A DNA stretch of 64,000 bases from JAEXOD01 sp963663265 (GTDB lineage: Bacteria > Bacteroidota > Ignavibacteria > Ignavibacteriales > Melioribacteraceae): NCBI GenBank assembly GCA_963663265.2, contig CAXXXM010000002.1, positions 1,302,001 to 1,366,000 on the forward strand, given 5' to 3'. The translations under genes and the position numbers were made by a program. This document shows, one piece after another, positions 51,900 through 61,249 of this stretch. Below the pieces are notes generated by a model. The model worked only from the letters and a program-made list of their open reading frames with translations. It had not been told where the DNA came from and did not search any database. Within the stretch, counting starts at the first letter, position 1. Each line of letters starts with the position of its first letter.

Positions 51900-54866
51900 A
51901 TGGCAAAGTATTTTTTTGTTTGGGTTTTAGTTTTCTTTAATCTTTCCGTTTATTCGCAATCAATAAAAATAAACGAGTTAATGTCATCAAATTCAAACGT
52001 AATTCAAGATCCCGACTTTAACAACTATTCTGATTGGATAGAATTATACAATACATCGGATTCAACCGTTAATTTAAAAAACTTCTACATATCCGATAAT
52101 GCAAACAAACCAACTAAATTTAAAATTGAATCTGACTGCTATATTGAAGCAAACAGCTATTTACTTATTTGGGCAGACGATCAAAATACCGGTATACACA
52201 CAAACTTTAAGCTTTCCGGTGATGGAGAATTTATTGGGCTTTATAATAAAAACAAGGAGTTAATAGATGGTTTTGATTTCCCTGCAATTTCATCTAACAA
52301 ATCTTATGGGCGAGAAACTGATGGTGCAGCTAATTTTATCACTTTTGATATTTCTACTCCCGGTACTTCAAACTCTAATCCAGTTTTACAGCAACTACCG
52401 GCTCCTGAATTTTCTTTAGAGAGTGGTTTTTATACAGGGTTACAACGTATCACTCTTACCTGTACTGATTCTTTAGCCTCAATTTTTTATACTACCGATG
52501 GTAATGACCCCAATATTTTCGGCACAAAATACTCTACTCCGCTCACGCTATCAAAAACTAAAGTTGTGAAGTGCATCTCAACAAGAAAAAACTACATAGC
52601 AAGTCCAACTGCAACCAGCACTTATTTTATTAACGAAAACATTGATTTACCGGTAGTTTCTCTTTCAACCAATATTGACAATTTTTGGAGCGATACTTCG
52701 GGAATTTATGTTATAGGAACCAATGGTGTTATTGGTTATTGCAGCGAGATACCTTGCAATTGGAATCAAGACTGGGAACGCCCCATAACAATTGAATTAT
52801 TCGAAAAAAACAAAACAAGAGCATTTTGCGAAGATGCCGGAGTTAAAATTTTTGGTAATTGTTCTCGCTTATACTCTCCAAAATCACTTGCCTTCTTTTT
52901 TAGACCAACTTATGGAAACTCAAAACTAAATTATCAGTTATTCCCGGATAATCAACTTTTTGAATATAATAATTTTATTCTACGAAATTCTGGTGAAGAT
53001 TTAATTAATACAATGATAAAGGATGGATTTATTGCAACAATTGCAAGACAAAATACTGATATTGGTTGCCAAGCCTTTAGACCGACTATCGTTTTTTTTG
53101 ATGGGCAGTATTGGGGGATTCACAATTTGCGAGAAAAACTAAATGAACATTATATTGAAGAACATTATGGTATAGAGGAAGAAAATTTAGATTTGATTGA
53201 AAACTATACTACCGCAAATTATGGTGATTTAACAAACTATAACGAATTAATTAGTTTTGTTGAAACAAATGATTTATCTCTTAACAACAACTACGACTAT
53301 TTAGAATCTAATATTGATATTGATGAATACATAGATTATATGATCTTTGAAGTTTATTGCGGCAATTCTGACTGGCCTTATAACAATGTAAAAGTTTGGC
53401 GAGCAAAAGACAAATCGACTAAATGGCGTTGGTTAATGTATGATATGGATTACTCCTTCGGGGCAAGAGATAATTGTGCATACAATGTAAACACTCTTTC
53501 TATTGCCACAGGCAAGGTTATTTCTGGATTTATTAATCCAGATTATTCTACCGTGTTGTTTTCTAATATACTAAAAAATGAAGGATTCAAAAACAAGTTT
53601 ATTCAAAGATTTGCAAGCAGAATAAATAATACTTTCGATTCGGGGTATTTAATTAATGTAATTGACAGCCTGCAAGGATTAATTGCCAACCAAATGCCAC
53701 GACATAAAACCGTTTGGTCTGACTTACAAGTTTTGTTAGCCGATTGGGAAGGACACATTCAAATAATGCGGGACTTTGCAACATATAGACCTAATTATAT
53801 GCGGGATTTTATTAAGGAAGAATTTAATATTAATGGAATCTATTCACTTTCCATAAATACTAATCATTCCGAAATGGGAACCGTGCTTGTTCAGGGAGTT
53901 CAATCTAAAGATAGTGTAGATCAAATTCTGTTTGATAATATTCCTGTTACTATTTCGGCTGTTCCTAAACGAGGTTATAAATTTGTAAAATGGAGAGGGG
54001 CAAGTAGTTCGCATTCAAAAACTATTACCCTTACTCTTACGGATAATGATACTTTAACCGCAGTTTTTGCAACAATTGATGGAACCGAGACTAATATAGC
54101 AATTAATGAAATTAATTTTAATTCCTCAAGCTCATTTGATTCAGGCGACTGGGTTGAATTATATAATTTGGGAACCGATGAAGTTAATTTAAGTGGTTGG
54201 AGACTTACAAATTTACAAAATGATGAGTTTTCTTTTCCTCCTAATTCAATTATTAGTGGAAAAAGCTATTTAGTTATTTGCCAAGATACTTCAAAATTTA
54301 TTTCGGTATTTAACCGTACTCATAAAGTTATTGGAAATTTTTTGTTTGAATTGGATAATATTGAAGACAAAATTGTTATCTATAATAACATTAATGATCC
54401 AATGGATGAAGTTCATTATAATTTCAATGATGGCTGGGATTCACCTCCTGAACCGGGAGTTACTTTATCGTTGATTAATCCTGCTGAAGATAATTCAATT
54501 GCGGATAATTGGGGCTTTTCTACAAACAATGGAACACCGGGTTTTATTAACGAAAATTTTTCTTTTGTTGACATTGAAGTAAAACCAACAAGTTTTGAGG
54601 TTTTTCAAAACTACCCAAATCCATTTAATCCAAATACAACTATTAAATTTTCAATCCCTTTAGAAGGAAATGTAACCTTAAAAATTTATAACTTATTAGG
54701 GCAATTAGTTTTAGAAAATGAGTTAGGATATAAGGATTCAGGAATGTATGCTGTAAACGTTAATATGTCAGGATTTACAAGCGGAATTTATATTTATTGT
54801 GTCTCGCTTAAAGATTTAAATAACCATACAACAATAAAAACCAACAAAATGGTTTTGTTAAAATAA
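51900..54866 (+). CDS. CotH-kinase-like secreted protein with lamin-tail domains and T9SS tail
   Basis: 988 residues. Signal peptide 1-20; lamin-tail (LTD) domain ~22-150 (INELMSSNSNVIQDPDFNNY, then SDWIELYNTS); chitobiase-like C-terminal module ~170-240 (SIFYTTDGNDPN); CotH domain ~250-570, with FFDGQYWGIHNLREKLNEHY and WLMYDMDYSFGA carrying the kinase-like RE and DMD elements; a beta-repeat ~640-725 (PKRGYKFVKWRG); a second LTD ~730-860; T9SS tail from ~895 (FQNYPNPFNPNTTIKF). CotH kinases phosphorylate proteins outside the cytoplasm. The start at 51900 is set by GAGGA five bases upstream; an in-frame ATG 12 bases earlier includes that site. Confidence 0.9.
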   Translation: MAKYFFVWVLVFFNLSVYSQSIKINELMSSNSNVIQDPDFNNYSDWIELYNTSDSTVNLKNFYISDNANKPTKFKIESDCYIEANSYLLIWADDQNTGIHTNFKLSGDGEFIGLYNKNKELIDGFDFPAISSNKSYGRETDGAANFITFDISTPGTSNSNPVLQQLPAPEFSLESGFYTGLQRITLTCTDSLASIFYTTDGNDPNIFGTKYSTPLTLSKTKVVKCISTRKNYIASPTATSTYFINENIDLPVVSLSTNIDNFWSDTSGIYVIGTNGVIGYCSEIPCNWNQDWERPITIELFEKNKTRAFCEDAGVKIFGNCSRLYSPKSLAFFFRPTYGNSKLNYQLFPDNQLFEYNNFILRNSGEDLINTMIKDGFIATIARQNTDIGCQAFRPTIVFFDGQYWGIHNLREKLNEHYIEEHYGIEEENLDLIENYTTANYGDLTNYNELISFVETNDLSLNNNYDYLESNIDIDEYIDYMIFEVYCGNSDWPYNNVKVWRAKDKSTKWRWLMYDMDYSFGARDNCAYNVNTLSIATGKVISGFINPDYSTVLFSNILKNEGFKNKFIQRFASRINNTFDSGYLINVIDSLQGLIANQMPRHKTVWSDLQVLLADWEGHIQIMRDFATYRPNYMRDFIKEEFNINGIYSLSINTNHSEMGTVLVQGVQSKDSVDQILFDNIPVTISAVPKRGYKFVKWRGASSSHSKTITLTLTDNDTLTAVFATIDGTETNIAINEINFNSSSSFDSGDWVELYNLGTDEVNLSGWRLTNLQNDEFSFPPNSIISGKSYLVICQDTSKFISVFNRTHKVIGNFLFELDNIEDKIVIYNNINDPMDEVHYNFNDGWDSPPEPGVTLSLINPAEDNSIADNWGFSTNNGTPGFINENFSFVDIEVKPTSFEVFQNYPNPFNPNTTIKFSIPLEGNVTLKIYNLLGQLVLENELGYKDSGMYAVNVNMSGFTSGIYIYCVSLKDLNNHTTIKTNKMVLLK

Positions 54867-54886
54867 AATTCGTTCCCCCCGATAAT

Positions 54887-54929
54887 TATAGCGGCGACAC
54901 TTTTGCTTAGTCAACTTGTTGCCGCTATA
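54887..54929. terminator. 12-bp hairpin between convergent genes
   Basis: TATAGCGGCGAC (54887-54898) pairs with GTTGCCGCTATA (54918-54929) with one G-T wobble. It lies between the ends of the CotH-like gene and the DUF3108 gene. T tracts are poor on both sides, so termination is plausible but unproven. Confidence 0.5.
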
Positions 54930-54951
54930 AGATTAAAACCTCAAGCAATAC

Positions 54952-55728
54952 TTATTTCTTCGCCTTAAATTTTCCTGCTAAACCCTCAAAAGCTGTAAGT
55001 TCTGCATCAATTGAGCCTATTACAATTTTGGTTTTAACTTTTACAGGTACTTTTAAGTCATCATCAGAAAGCCAAACGATTATGCTTCCTTCACTTTTAA
55101 ATAATCCGCCTTCAGAGACTAACGGTTCAACAATAACACAATCAAATGTACCGGCAGTAACTTTTACTCTTTCTTTTCCATGATAAACAACATCTAAAGG
55201 ATACACTTTGTTTTTATAAAAGTTTTCCAAATGAAACTTATCGCCTATTTTTAATTTAGAGTAGTCAAAAGTTCTTGCCAAATAAAAAGCAGAAACAATA
55301 TCGTTCACATTTGCCGGAATTGAATATTCACCTTCAGAAGTTTTTGCTTTCCCTTTTCTTTGATCAAAAAAAGCTGAAAAATCTCTTGAATATCCCCCCT
55401 CTCTAATATGCTGTTCAAAACGCCAAGGGAATAATCCTTCAACATCCAAATAGGTTTCATATCTATCTCGCACTTTGTAAAAAGCATCAAAAGTAGGAAC
55501 TGTATTAACTGTAAATGTTACATTGTATGCATCACGTCCTGAAATTCTTTTAATTTTAGGAATCTGCATTACTGCCACACCGGCTGTAACAAAACCATAT
55601 TTAACATCAAAAGTTAATTTTTCACCTTGTTTAAAAGCTTTATTTTCAATTTTTCTAAATTCTTTTGATTGAGCATAACTTGTTATTGAAACAAGCACAA
55701 GCAGCAATATTATATAAATATTTTTCAT
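54952..55728 (-). CDS. DUF3108 periplasmic/outer-membrane-associated protein
   Basis: 258 residues. Signal peptide MKNIYIILLLVLVSITSYAQ, then FKQGEKLTFDVKYGFVTAGVA at residue ~30, the DUF3108 hallmark, and further VRDRYETYLDVEGLFPWRFEQHIREGG and VTAGTFDCVIVEPL. Predicted all-beta; relatives lie in the envelope and are often needed for normal outer-membrane function, without a defined activity. It begins directly after the GT9 stop (no gap), the end of a TPR-AAG-GT9-DUF3108 unit. Confidence 0.85.
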   Translation of the reverse strand: MKNIYIILLLVLVSITSYAQSKEFRKIENKAFKQGEKLTFDVKYGFVTAGVAVMQIPKIKRISGRDAYNVTFTVNTVPTFDAFYKVRDRYETYLDVEGLFPWRFEQHIREGGYSRDFSAFFDQRKGKAKTSEGEYSIPANVNDIVSAFYLARTFDYSKLKIGDKFHLENFYKNKVYPLDVVYHGKERVKVTAGTFDCVIVEPLVSEGGLFKSEGSIIVWLSDDDLKVPVKVKTKIVIGSIDAELTAFEGLAGKFKAKK

Positions 55729-56751
55729 TTAATTCTCCAAATTCAAAGTATTTAAGATTGTCTTAAATACATTATTAATATCAATACTGTTCATACAATT
55801 CAAACGTTCACATTGTTCTCGGCTGCAATTGATACAACCCATTTCCGGTTGAAATATGCTTTTCTTATCAGTATAAGGTCCCCAACGTTTTGGTGAACAC
55901 TCATTAAATTTTGGATAAAATCCAATTACTTGTTTTTTTAATGCGGCTGCTAAGTGAATTGGTCCTGTTGAATTAGCAACAAGCATTTCTGCTCTATTTA
56001 TTAATGCAATAAGTTCAGTTAAAGTTAAAGAACCACTTAAATTTAATACTCTTTTATCAACTACTAATTTTTCACAAATATCTTTTTCGCTTTTAGAGCC
56101 TGTTAATATAATATTAAATTTCAAACTTTGTGCCAGCTTTGTAATTAACTCAATAAATCGCTCTAAAGGCAGGTCAATTGCACTTCCACCACTTCCGGGA
56201 TGGATAATAATTATAGGTAAGTTATTATTTATCCCTTTTTTGCTTAATATTTTATCAATTGTTTTAACATCTTCTAATCGAGGCTGTATAGAAAAATCTA
56301 CATTATTTACACCAGGATTAAAATCTATACCAATTTCTTTTAATAATTGAACATTATATTCAAGCTCGTGCCTGCTTCCGGTTTTTCTATGTTCAAATAT
56401 TTTTTTATTTAACAAAAATGAATAAAGTCTATAACCTGTTCCAATTCTGCTTTTAATTCCTGCAAAAAAAGAAGCAAGCACAAGTTTTGAAACAGGATAA
56501 ACATGAATTATAGTTGTATATTCTTCACGACTTAAAAGTTTTAGAATCTGCAAAAAGGATAATTCGTCTATTGTATAAACTTTATCAATAAATTTATTTA
56601 GTTCTACTAAAGGTTTTGTGTAATCCCTTACCAAAAAATGGACTTCTGAATCAGTATAGTGTCCTTTTATAATTTTAGCTAAAGGAAGAGTTAATACAAC
56701 ATCACCAATTCTATCAGTTCTAACAATTAATATTTTATTCTTTTTTTTCAT
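55729..56751 (-). CDS. Glycosyltransferase family 9 (heptosyltransferase-like)
   Basis: 340 residues. KILIVRTDRIGDVVLTLPLAKIIK at the N-terminus and IIIHPGSGGSAIDLPLERF, then VANSTGPIHLAAALKKQVIGFYP, are the GT9 (ADP-heptose:LPS heptosyltransferase) signatures. A late Cys-rich segment (MGCINCSREQCERLNC) is found in some GT9 enzymes of this lineage. It probably builds the LPS core. The start overlaps the AAG gene by 17 bases. Confidence 0.9.
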   Translation of the reverse strand: MKKKNKILIVRTDRIGDVVLTLPLAKIIKGHYTDSEVHFLVRDYTKPLVELNKFIDKVYTIDELSFLQILKLLSREEYTTIIHVYPVSKLVLASFFAGIKSRIGTGYRLYSFLLNKKIFEHRKTGSRHELEYNVQLLKEIGIDFNPGVNNVDFSIQPRLEDVKTIDKILSKKGINNNLPIIIIHPGSGGSAIDLPLERFIELITKLAQSLKFNIILTGSKSEKDICEKLVVDKRVLNLSGSLTLTELIALINRAEMLVANSTGPIHLAAALKKQVIGFYPKFNECSPKRWGPYTDKKSIFQPEMGCINCSREQCERLNCMNSIDINNVFKTILNTLNLEN

Positions 56752-57355
56752 TTCTCGATAAAAATTTATTATCTTTTATATAAAACCTTCTTAGCAGCTC
56801 TTTAGCTTTTGATATTCCAATTCTTTCAGAAACACCAATGTCAATTTCGTCAATTGTTTGATAATCGCTAATATAAATTAAATCGCTTTGCAAAGATAAC
56901 CCATTATACTGATTATTAATAGCCATTCCTATACAAATTTTACCTGGTCCATTAAGTAAATTCAGTTTTTCTTTTGCGGTTTGATTAATTTTGCCAAACC
57001 GTCTTTCAGCCATAACATCAATACCGGCAAGCGGTTCAAGAGAACGAATCAAAATTGCCGAACCTTCGTTAATATTTCCCGTAACAACATTACTGCAAAA
57101 ATACATTCCATAAGTAAAATATACATATAAGTTTCCACCACCATCAAACATAACAGAGTTTTTATTTTTTTTACCGTTAAATGAATGACTTGCAGGATCA
57201 TCGGATGTATAAACTTCCACTTCTGTAATTTTGCCCGCTGTAATACCATTAAAATCTTGTTTTACCAAAACTTTACCTAATAATTTTTTAGCAACCACAA
57301 AAACATCTTGTAGGTAAAACTCAGTAGGTAGTTTAGAACGTATAAAGGATGGCAT
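56735..57355 (-). CDS. 3-methyladenine DNA glycosylase (AAG/Mpg family)
   Basis: 206 residues, family length. Removes alkylated purines. The conserved TEFYLQDVFVVAKKLLGKVLV, the catalytic GKITEVEVYTSDDPASHSF with Glu, the flipping-loop block MFDGGGNLYVYFTYGMYFC with Tyr, and GPGKICIGMAI are in order. AAG-type genes are common in bacteria outside Proteobacteria. It lies between TPR and GT9 genes, overlapping the latter. Confidence 0.93.
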   Translation of the reverse strand: MPSFIRSKLPTEFYLQDVFVVAKKLLGKVLVKQDFNGITAGKITEVEVYTSDDPASHSFNGKKNKNSVMFDGGGNLYVYFTYGMYFCSNVVTGNINEGSAILIRSLEPLAGIDVMAERRFGKINQTAKEKLNLLNGPGKICIGMAINNQYNGLSLQSDLIYISDYQTIDEIDIGVSERIGISKAKELLRRFYIKDNKFLSRNEKKE

Positions 57356-57364
57356 TCAAAATTA

Positions 57365-58048
57365 TTAGTCTTTTTTCTCTAAAATTGTTTTAATTTCTAA
57401 AATTTTAGCATTAAAAATCATTTCTTTTTCAGGATGTATTTTAATAAGTTTTTGATACATATCTATTGCTTCATTAAAATTACCCTGTGCAAAGTATATT
57501 CCGGCTAAAGTCTCAGATACTATCTCTTTATTCTTAAACTCAAAATTAAAGTCTTCTTGTTCATCATGAATTAGGTTTTGCTTTGGAATTTTTGCTTTTC
57601 TAATTTCTTTAGCAAGCTTTTCAAGTTCATCGTTATCTTGTAACTCTTCTATCTGCTCATCAGCCAAGTTTTCATCTAAGGCAGTATTAAATATTTCTTC
57701 ATCAAAAAAAGGTGTACGAGTACTTTCTTTTAGTTCTTCTTCTTTACTAATAATACTTTCTATTTTATTGTTATAGTATACCAATGTTTCCGACGAATTG
57801 AGTAAATTGGAAGCAGTTAAAAAATGTTCTTTAGCTTTATCATATTCCCCTTTAACCAATGCTACTTTACCCATTACAATATGGGCTGTTGGATAATCAG
57901 GATATAAACTTAAACCGTGTTCTAAAACTTCTTCAGCTTTCGTAATATCTTTTGATTCCAGATAATGATGGGCTACTCTGGCAAACAAAGGTGAATCGTT
58001 ATCAAACTCATAAATTAATTGCAGTTTTTCTATAAGATCATTTTTCAT
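57365..58048 (-). CDS. TPR protein
   Basis: 227 residues. Two to three tetratricopeptide repeats in the N-terminal half (PLFARVAHHYLESKDITKAEEVLEHGLSLYPDYPTAHI, cited as LFARVAHHYLESKDITKAEE, then MGKVALVKGEYDKAKEHFL) and one at the C-terminal end (LAGIYFAQGNFNEAIDMYQKLIKIHP). A Glu/Lys-rich segment lies between. No signal peptide, so cytoplasmic. Probably a scaffold. It begins a transcription unit after a strong terminator and is 9 bases from the glycosylase gene. Confidence 0.8.
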   Translation of the reverse strand: MKNDLIEKLQLIYEFDNDSPLFARVAHHYLESKDITKAEEVLEHGLSLYPDYPTAHIVMGKVALVKGEYDKAKEHFLTASNLLNSSETLVYYNNKIESIISKEEELKESTRTPFFDEEIFNTALDENLADEQIEELQDNDELEKLAKEIRKAKIPKQNLIHDEQEDFNFEFKNKEIVSETLAGIYFAQGNFNEAIDMYQKLIKIHPEKEMIFNAKILEIKTILEKKD

Positions 58049-58074
58049 AGTAGGTTACTATTAGTTATAAAATA

Positions 58075-58108
58075 AAAAAAGTCTGCTATAAAAATAGCAG
58101 ACTTTTTT
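58075..58108 (-). terminator. Intrinsic terminator of the GT2 gene
   Basis: AAAAAAGTCTGCTA (58075-58088) pairs perfectly with TAGCAGACTTTTTT (58095-58108). On the minus strand a long T-run follows. It separates the LptE-GT2 unit from the TPR-AAG-GT9-DUF3108 unit and could work in both directions. Confidence 0.93.
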
Positions 58109-58137
58109 ATAAAACAAAATATTATCTAAAATTTAAA

Positions 58138-59613
58138 TTAACTTTTTGCTCTTTTTCTTGACGCTAAATTGTGTTTAATTGATAACCCTGCAATTGAAGC
58201 AAAACCAAAGAAAAACATTAATTGAAAAGGAATAGCAGCTATTTCCATAAAATAAATAGAAGCTACAACACCAATTAAACAATATGCAGCAAGTAATGCT
58301 TCTACAATTGTTGAAGAATCAATTTTTAGATTAGTTACATATTTATTCTTTGTAAATTTATCTTCTTTATTCATTACTTTCATTTTTGGAGTTCTAACAA
58401 ACTCGCTCTTTCTATCCATTAAGCCTTCAAAAACCGCACGACTGTTATTTACTGCCAAACCCATACTTCCAGCCATAAACAATGGGAAAAGAGTAATTTT
58501 TTTACGCCAGTCTTCATCAATATCTTTTTGTGCATAAAGATAAAAAATAAACGAACTAATAAACCCAAGCACAAAAACTGCCATCATATTAAAAAATGGA
58601 TCATATGGACCTGAGTTTTTAATAAAAATCAAAGGCACGTTTAATATTCCTGCTAACAAAATAAATGGAAAAGCAAAATTATTTGTTAAATGGAAAGTTG
58701 ATTGCAATTTAACTCTTAATGGAATATCTGATTTCCAAACTAAAGGAAGAATTTTTTTACAAGTTTCAATTGCACCTTTAGTCCATCTAAATTGCTGAGC
58801 TTTTAATGCATTCATTTCAGCTGGCAATTCAGAAGGAGTAGTAATATCTCTTAAAAAGATAAATTTCCAACCTTTTAATTGTGCTCTGTAACTTAAATCC
58901 AAATCTTCAGTTAATGTATCAGCATGCCAGTTGCCTGCATCAAAAATACATGATTTACGCCATACGCCGCCGGTACCGTTAAAGTTAATAAAAAATCCCG
59001 AACGGTTACGAACAGTTTGTTCAATTACAAAGTGACCATTTAATGCTAATGCTTGTATTTTAGTTATAATTGAATAATCTTCGTTCATATGTTCCCAACG
59101 AGTTTGAACCATTCCAATTTCGTTGTTAGTAAAATAACGTAAAGTTTTTTTCAAAAAGTCAGTATGAGGAATAAAATCAGCATCAAAAATTGCAACAAAT
59201 TCACCTTTTGCAGTTTTTAATCCTTCTTTTAAAGCTCCGGCTTTGTAACCTTCTCTTGAACTACGTCTTACATGAACAATATCAAAACCCTCAGCCTGTT
59301 TTTGTTTTACTGTTTCAGCAACTATTTGTACAGTTTCGTCAGTAGAATCATCAAGAACCTGAATTTCTAATTTGTCTTTTGGATAATCCAATTGACAAAT
59401 TGCATTAATTAATCTATCTGCTACGTATAATTCGTTATATAATGGGAGCTGAATAGTCACCATTTTATCATCTTCAGCTGTGTCATTACCTTTCGGTTCA
59501 TTTTTTAGGTATTTGTTATGATAATAAATCATAATAAAACCGTGACTTGCAAATAATAGTATTACTAATAGCGTTGCTATGTAAAGTATTAATACTATTT
59601 CGTCAATTGCCAT
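58138..59613 (-). CDS. Membrane glycosyltransferase family 2, cellulose-synthase-like
   Basis: 491 residues. One N-terminal membrane helix (~8-30), a GT2 domain with VLDDSTDE (~87-94), FDADF with DAD (144-146), LTEDLDL (TED, 235-237) and QQFRW (273-277), then about four C-terminal helices from ~305. This is the processive GT2 layout; it resembles a beta-mannan/glucomannan- or ceramide glucosyltransferase-like CslA type enzyme common in FCB genomes. The product is unknown. It is 21 bases after lptE. Confidence 0.9.
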   Translation of the reverse strand: MAIDEIVLILYIATLLVILLFASHGFIMIYYHNKYLKNEPKGNDTAEDDKMVTIQLPLYNELYVADRLINAICQLDYPKDKLEIQVLDDSTDETVQIVAETVKQKQAEGFDIVHVRRSSREGYKAGALKEGLKTAKGEFVAIFDADFIPHTDFLKKTLRYFTNNEIGMVQTRWEHMNEDYSIITKIQALALNGHFVIEQTVRNRSGFFINFNGTGGVWRKSCIFDAGNWHADTLTEDLDLSYRAQLKGWKFIFLRDITTPSELPAEMNALKAQQFRWTKGAIETCKKILPLVWKSDIPLRVKLQSTFHLTNNFAFPFILLAGILNVPLIFIKNSGPYDPFFNMMAVFVLGFISSFIFYLYAQKDIDEDWRKKITLFPLFMAGSMGLAVNNSRAVFEGLMDRKSEFVRTPKMKVMNKEDKFTKNKYVTNLKIDSSTIVEALLAAYCLIGVVASIYFMEIAAIPFQLMFFFGFASIAGLSIKHNLASRKRAKS

Positions 59614-59634
59614 TTTTACACCTGTTTATTTAAA

Positions 59635-60156
59635 TTACCAATTTGATACTACGTTAATTAAAATGTCTTCTGTTATATTTTCTATTGAAGTATTAATTGC
59701 ACTTTCTCTTGCCGTTGTTATATCTCCTGTTGTACTGTAATTACCGTAATTTGATATATTTCTTTCAAAGATTGTTTGTTTTTTTACTAAATCTCTGTAT
59801 AACACTCTTACAGTAATCGTAATTTTTCTTGAAGCAACTTCTTCTCCACTTACAACTGCTACTGGAGAATCGCTTAGCGATATTATTGTACATTCCAGTA
59901 AGGCATCGGCATTTACCTTTGGAACTACTCGTAGTTGATTATCTTCAAGAAACTTTTTTGTTAATGAATTTGTAAAATCTTCTCTTAATTCCGGTTCACC
60001 CGAACCACTGTTGTCTTTAAATAGAGGGATAGCAATAGTTTTGAGATGAGAAGGAATTGAAGCACCAGTAAATGAATAAGAACAGCTATATAAACAGCAT
60101 ATTCCAAAAAATACAGACATTAAATATAATACATTTTTTACTTTATTGTAATTCAT
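59635..60156 (-). CDS. lptE: LptE family LPS-assembly lipoprotein
   Basis: 173 residues. Lipobox with Cys25 in CLYSCSYSFTG, then ASIPSHLKTIAIPLFKDNSG, TNSLTKKFLEDNQLRVVP, ADALLECTIISLSD, SRKITITVRVLYRDL and ITEDILINVVSNW, the pattern of the FCB LptE/DUF4136-like family. It plugs LptD in the outer membrane for LPS export. The start is ATG 60156; GTG at 60162, six bases after AGGA, is an alternative. It overlaps the end of the activator gene by 14 bases, so the two are coupled. Confidence 0.85.
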   Translation of the reverse strand: MNYNKVKNVLYLMSVFFGICCLYSCSYSFTGASIPSHLKTIAIPLFKDNSGSGEPELREDFTNSLTKKFLEDNQLRVVPKVNADALLECTIISLSDSPVAVVSGEEVASRKITITVRVLYRDLVKKQTIFERNISNYGNYSTTGDITTARESAINTSIENITEDILINVVSNW

Positions 60157-61249
60157 ATTCACGTATTTTCCTATATAGAGTTCTTTCACTCAGTTGCAAT
60201 AACTGTGCTGCTTTTCTTTTATTTCCATGTGTAAAATTCAAAGCTTTTATTATTGCTTCTTTTTCTAATTCCGGCAATGGAATTATTTCATCAACATGAA
60301 CATGATTCTCAGCATTTGATATTCGTTGTTCATGATTATATGCTAAATTTTTAATTTCGAGCAAATCTTTTTTTAAATCTATTAAAGCCCTGTAAATCAT
60401 TTCTCTATCTAAAGTTTCTGGAGATTTATTAAGATATACGGGCAAGTGTCTTTCATCATTTTGTGTTGAAGGAGCAGAAAACAATGGTAAAAATGCTTCG
60501 GGCTCTAAAATATCCGATTTATTTAACGCACAAGCTGTTTCAACTACATTCTTCAACTCTCGTATATTGCCGGGCCAAGAGTAGTCTATTAACAAATTTA
60601 GTGCAGAACTGCTAATTTTTGGTTCCGGAATTCCATTATTAAGTGCAAAAAGGGTAAGAAAATGATGAACTAATAAAACAACATCTTCTTTTCTTTGTCT
60701 TAATGGAGGAATTAAAAGAGTAACGGCTTTTAATCTGAAATATAAATCGTTTCTAAATCGTTTTGAATCAACTTCTTTTTGCAAGTCTTTATTTGCTGCG
60801 GCAATTATTCTAACATCTACTCTTGTTACAGTTTCGCTGCCAATCCGCATAAACTCACGGGTTTCAAGCACTCGTAAAAGTTTAACCTGTGTGGTTAATG
60901 GCATTTCTGCAATTTCATCTAAAAAAAGCGTACCACCGTCAGCAATTTCAAAATATCCTTTTCTGTCATCAATTGCACCGGTAAAAGAACCTTTTTTGTG
61001 ACCAAATAATTCACTTTCAAGTAAACCTTCCGGAATAGCACCACAATTGACATTAACAAGCTGCTTATCAGCTCTTTTGCTTGCCAAATGAATTGCTCGT
61101 GCAAAAACTTCTTTACCAACACCACTTTCACCTTGTATAAGTACAGAGATATCCGATTGTGCAATTTGCAGAGTTATATCTACCAAATCGTTTATTTCTT
61201 TCGACTTGCCAATTATCCCGAATGTTTTTTTGACTTCTTCGCGGGTCAT
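60143..61249 (-). CDS. Sigma-54-dependent activator without sensory domain
   Basis: 368 residues, beginning with the AAA+ domain with no receiver or PAS domain, similar to PspF. Walker A is GESGVGKE (40-47), the sigma-54 loop is GSFTGA (87-92; consensus GAFTGA), Walker B is GGTLFLDEIAE (105-115), and FRNDLYFRL supplies the Arg fingers. The C-terminal HTH is NKRKAAQLLQLSERTLYRKIREY. It is directly upstream of lptE and overlaps it, which suggests control of envelope genes. Activity would be set by a partner protein or by its own level. Confidence 0.9.
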   Translation of the reverse strand: MTREEVKKTFGIIGKSKEINDLVDITLQIAQSDISVLIQGESGVGKEVFARAIHLASKRADKQLVNVNCGAIPEGLLESELFGHKKGSFTGAIDDRKGYFEIADGGTLFLDEIAEMPLTTQVKLLRVLETREFMRIGSETVTRVDVRIIAAANKDLQKEVDSKRFRNDLYFRLKAVTLLIPPLRQRKEDVVLLVHHFLTLFALNNGIPEPKISSSALNLLIDYSWPGNIRELKNVVETACALNKSDILEPEAFLPLFSAPSTQNDERHLPVYLNKSPETLDREMIYRALIDLKKDLLEIKNLAYNHEQRISNAENHVHVDEIIPLPELEKEAIIKALNFTHGNKRKAAQLLQLSERTLYRKIREYELQ

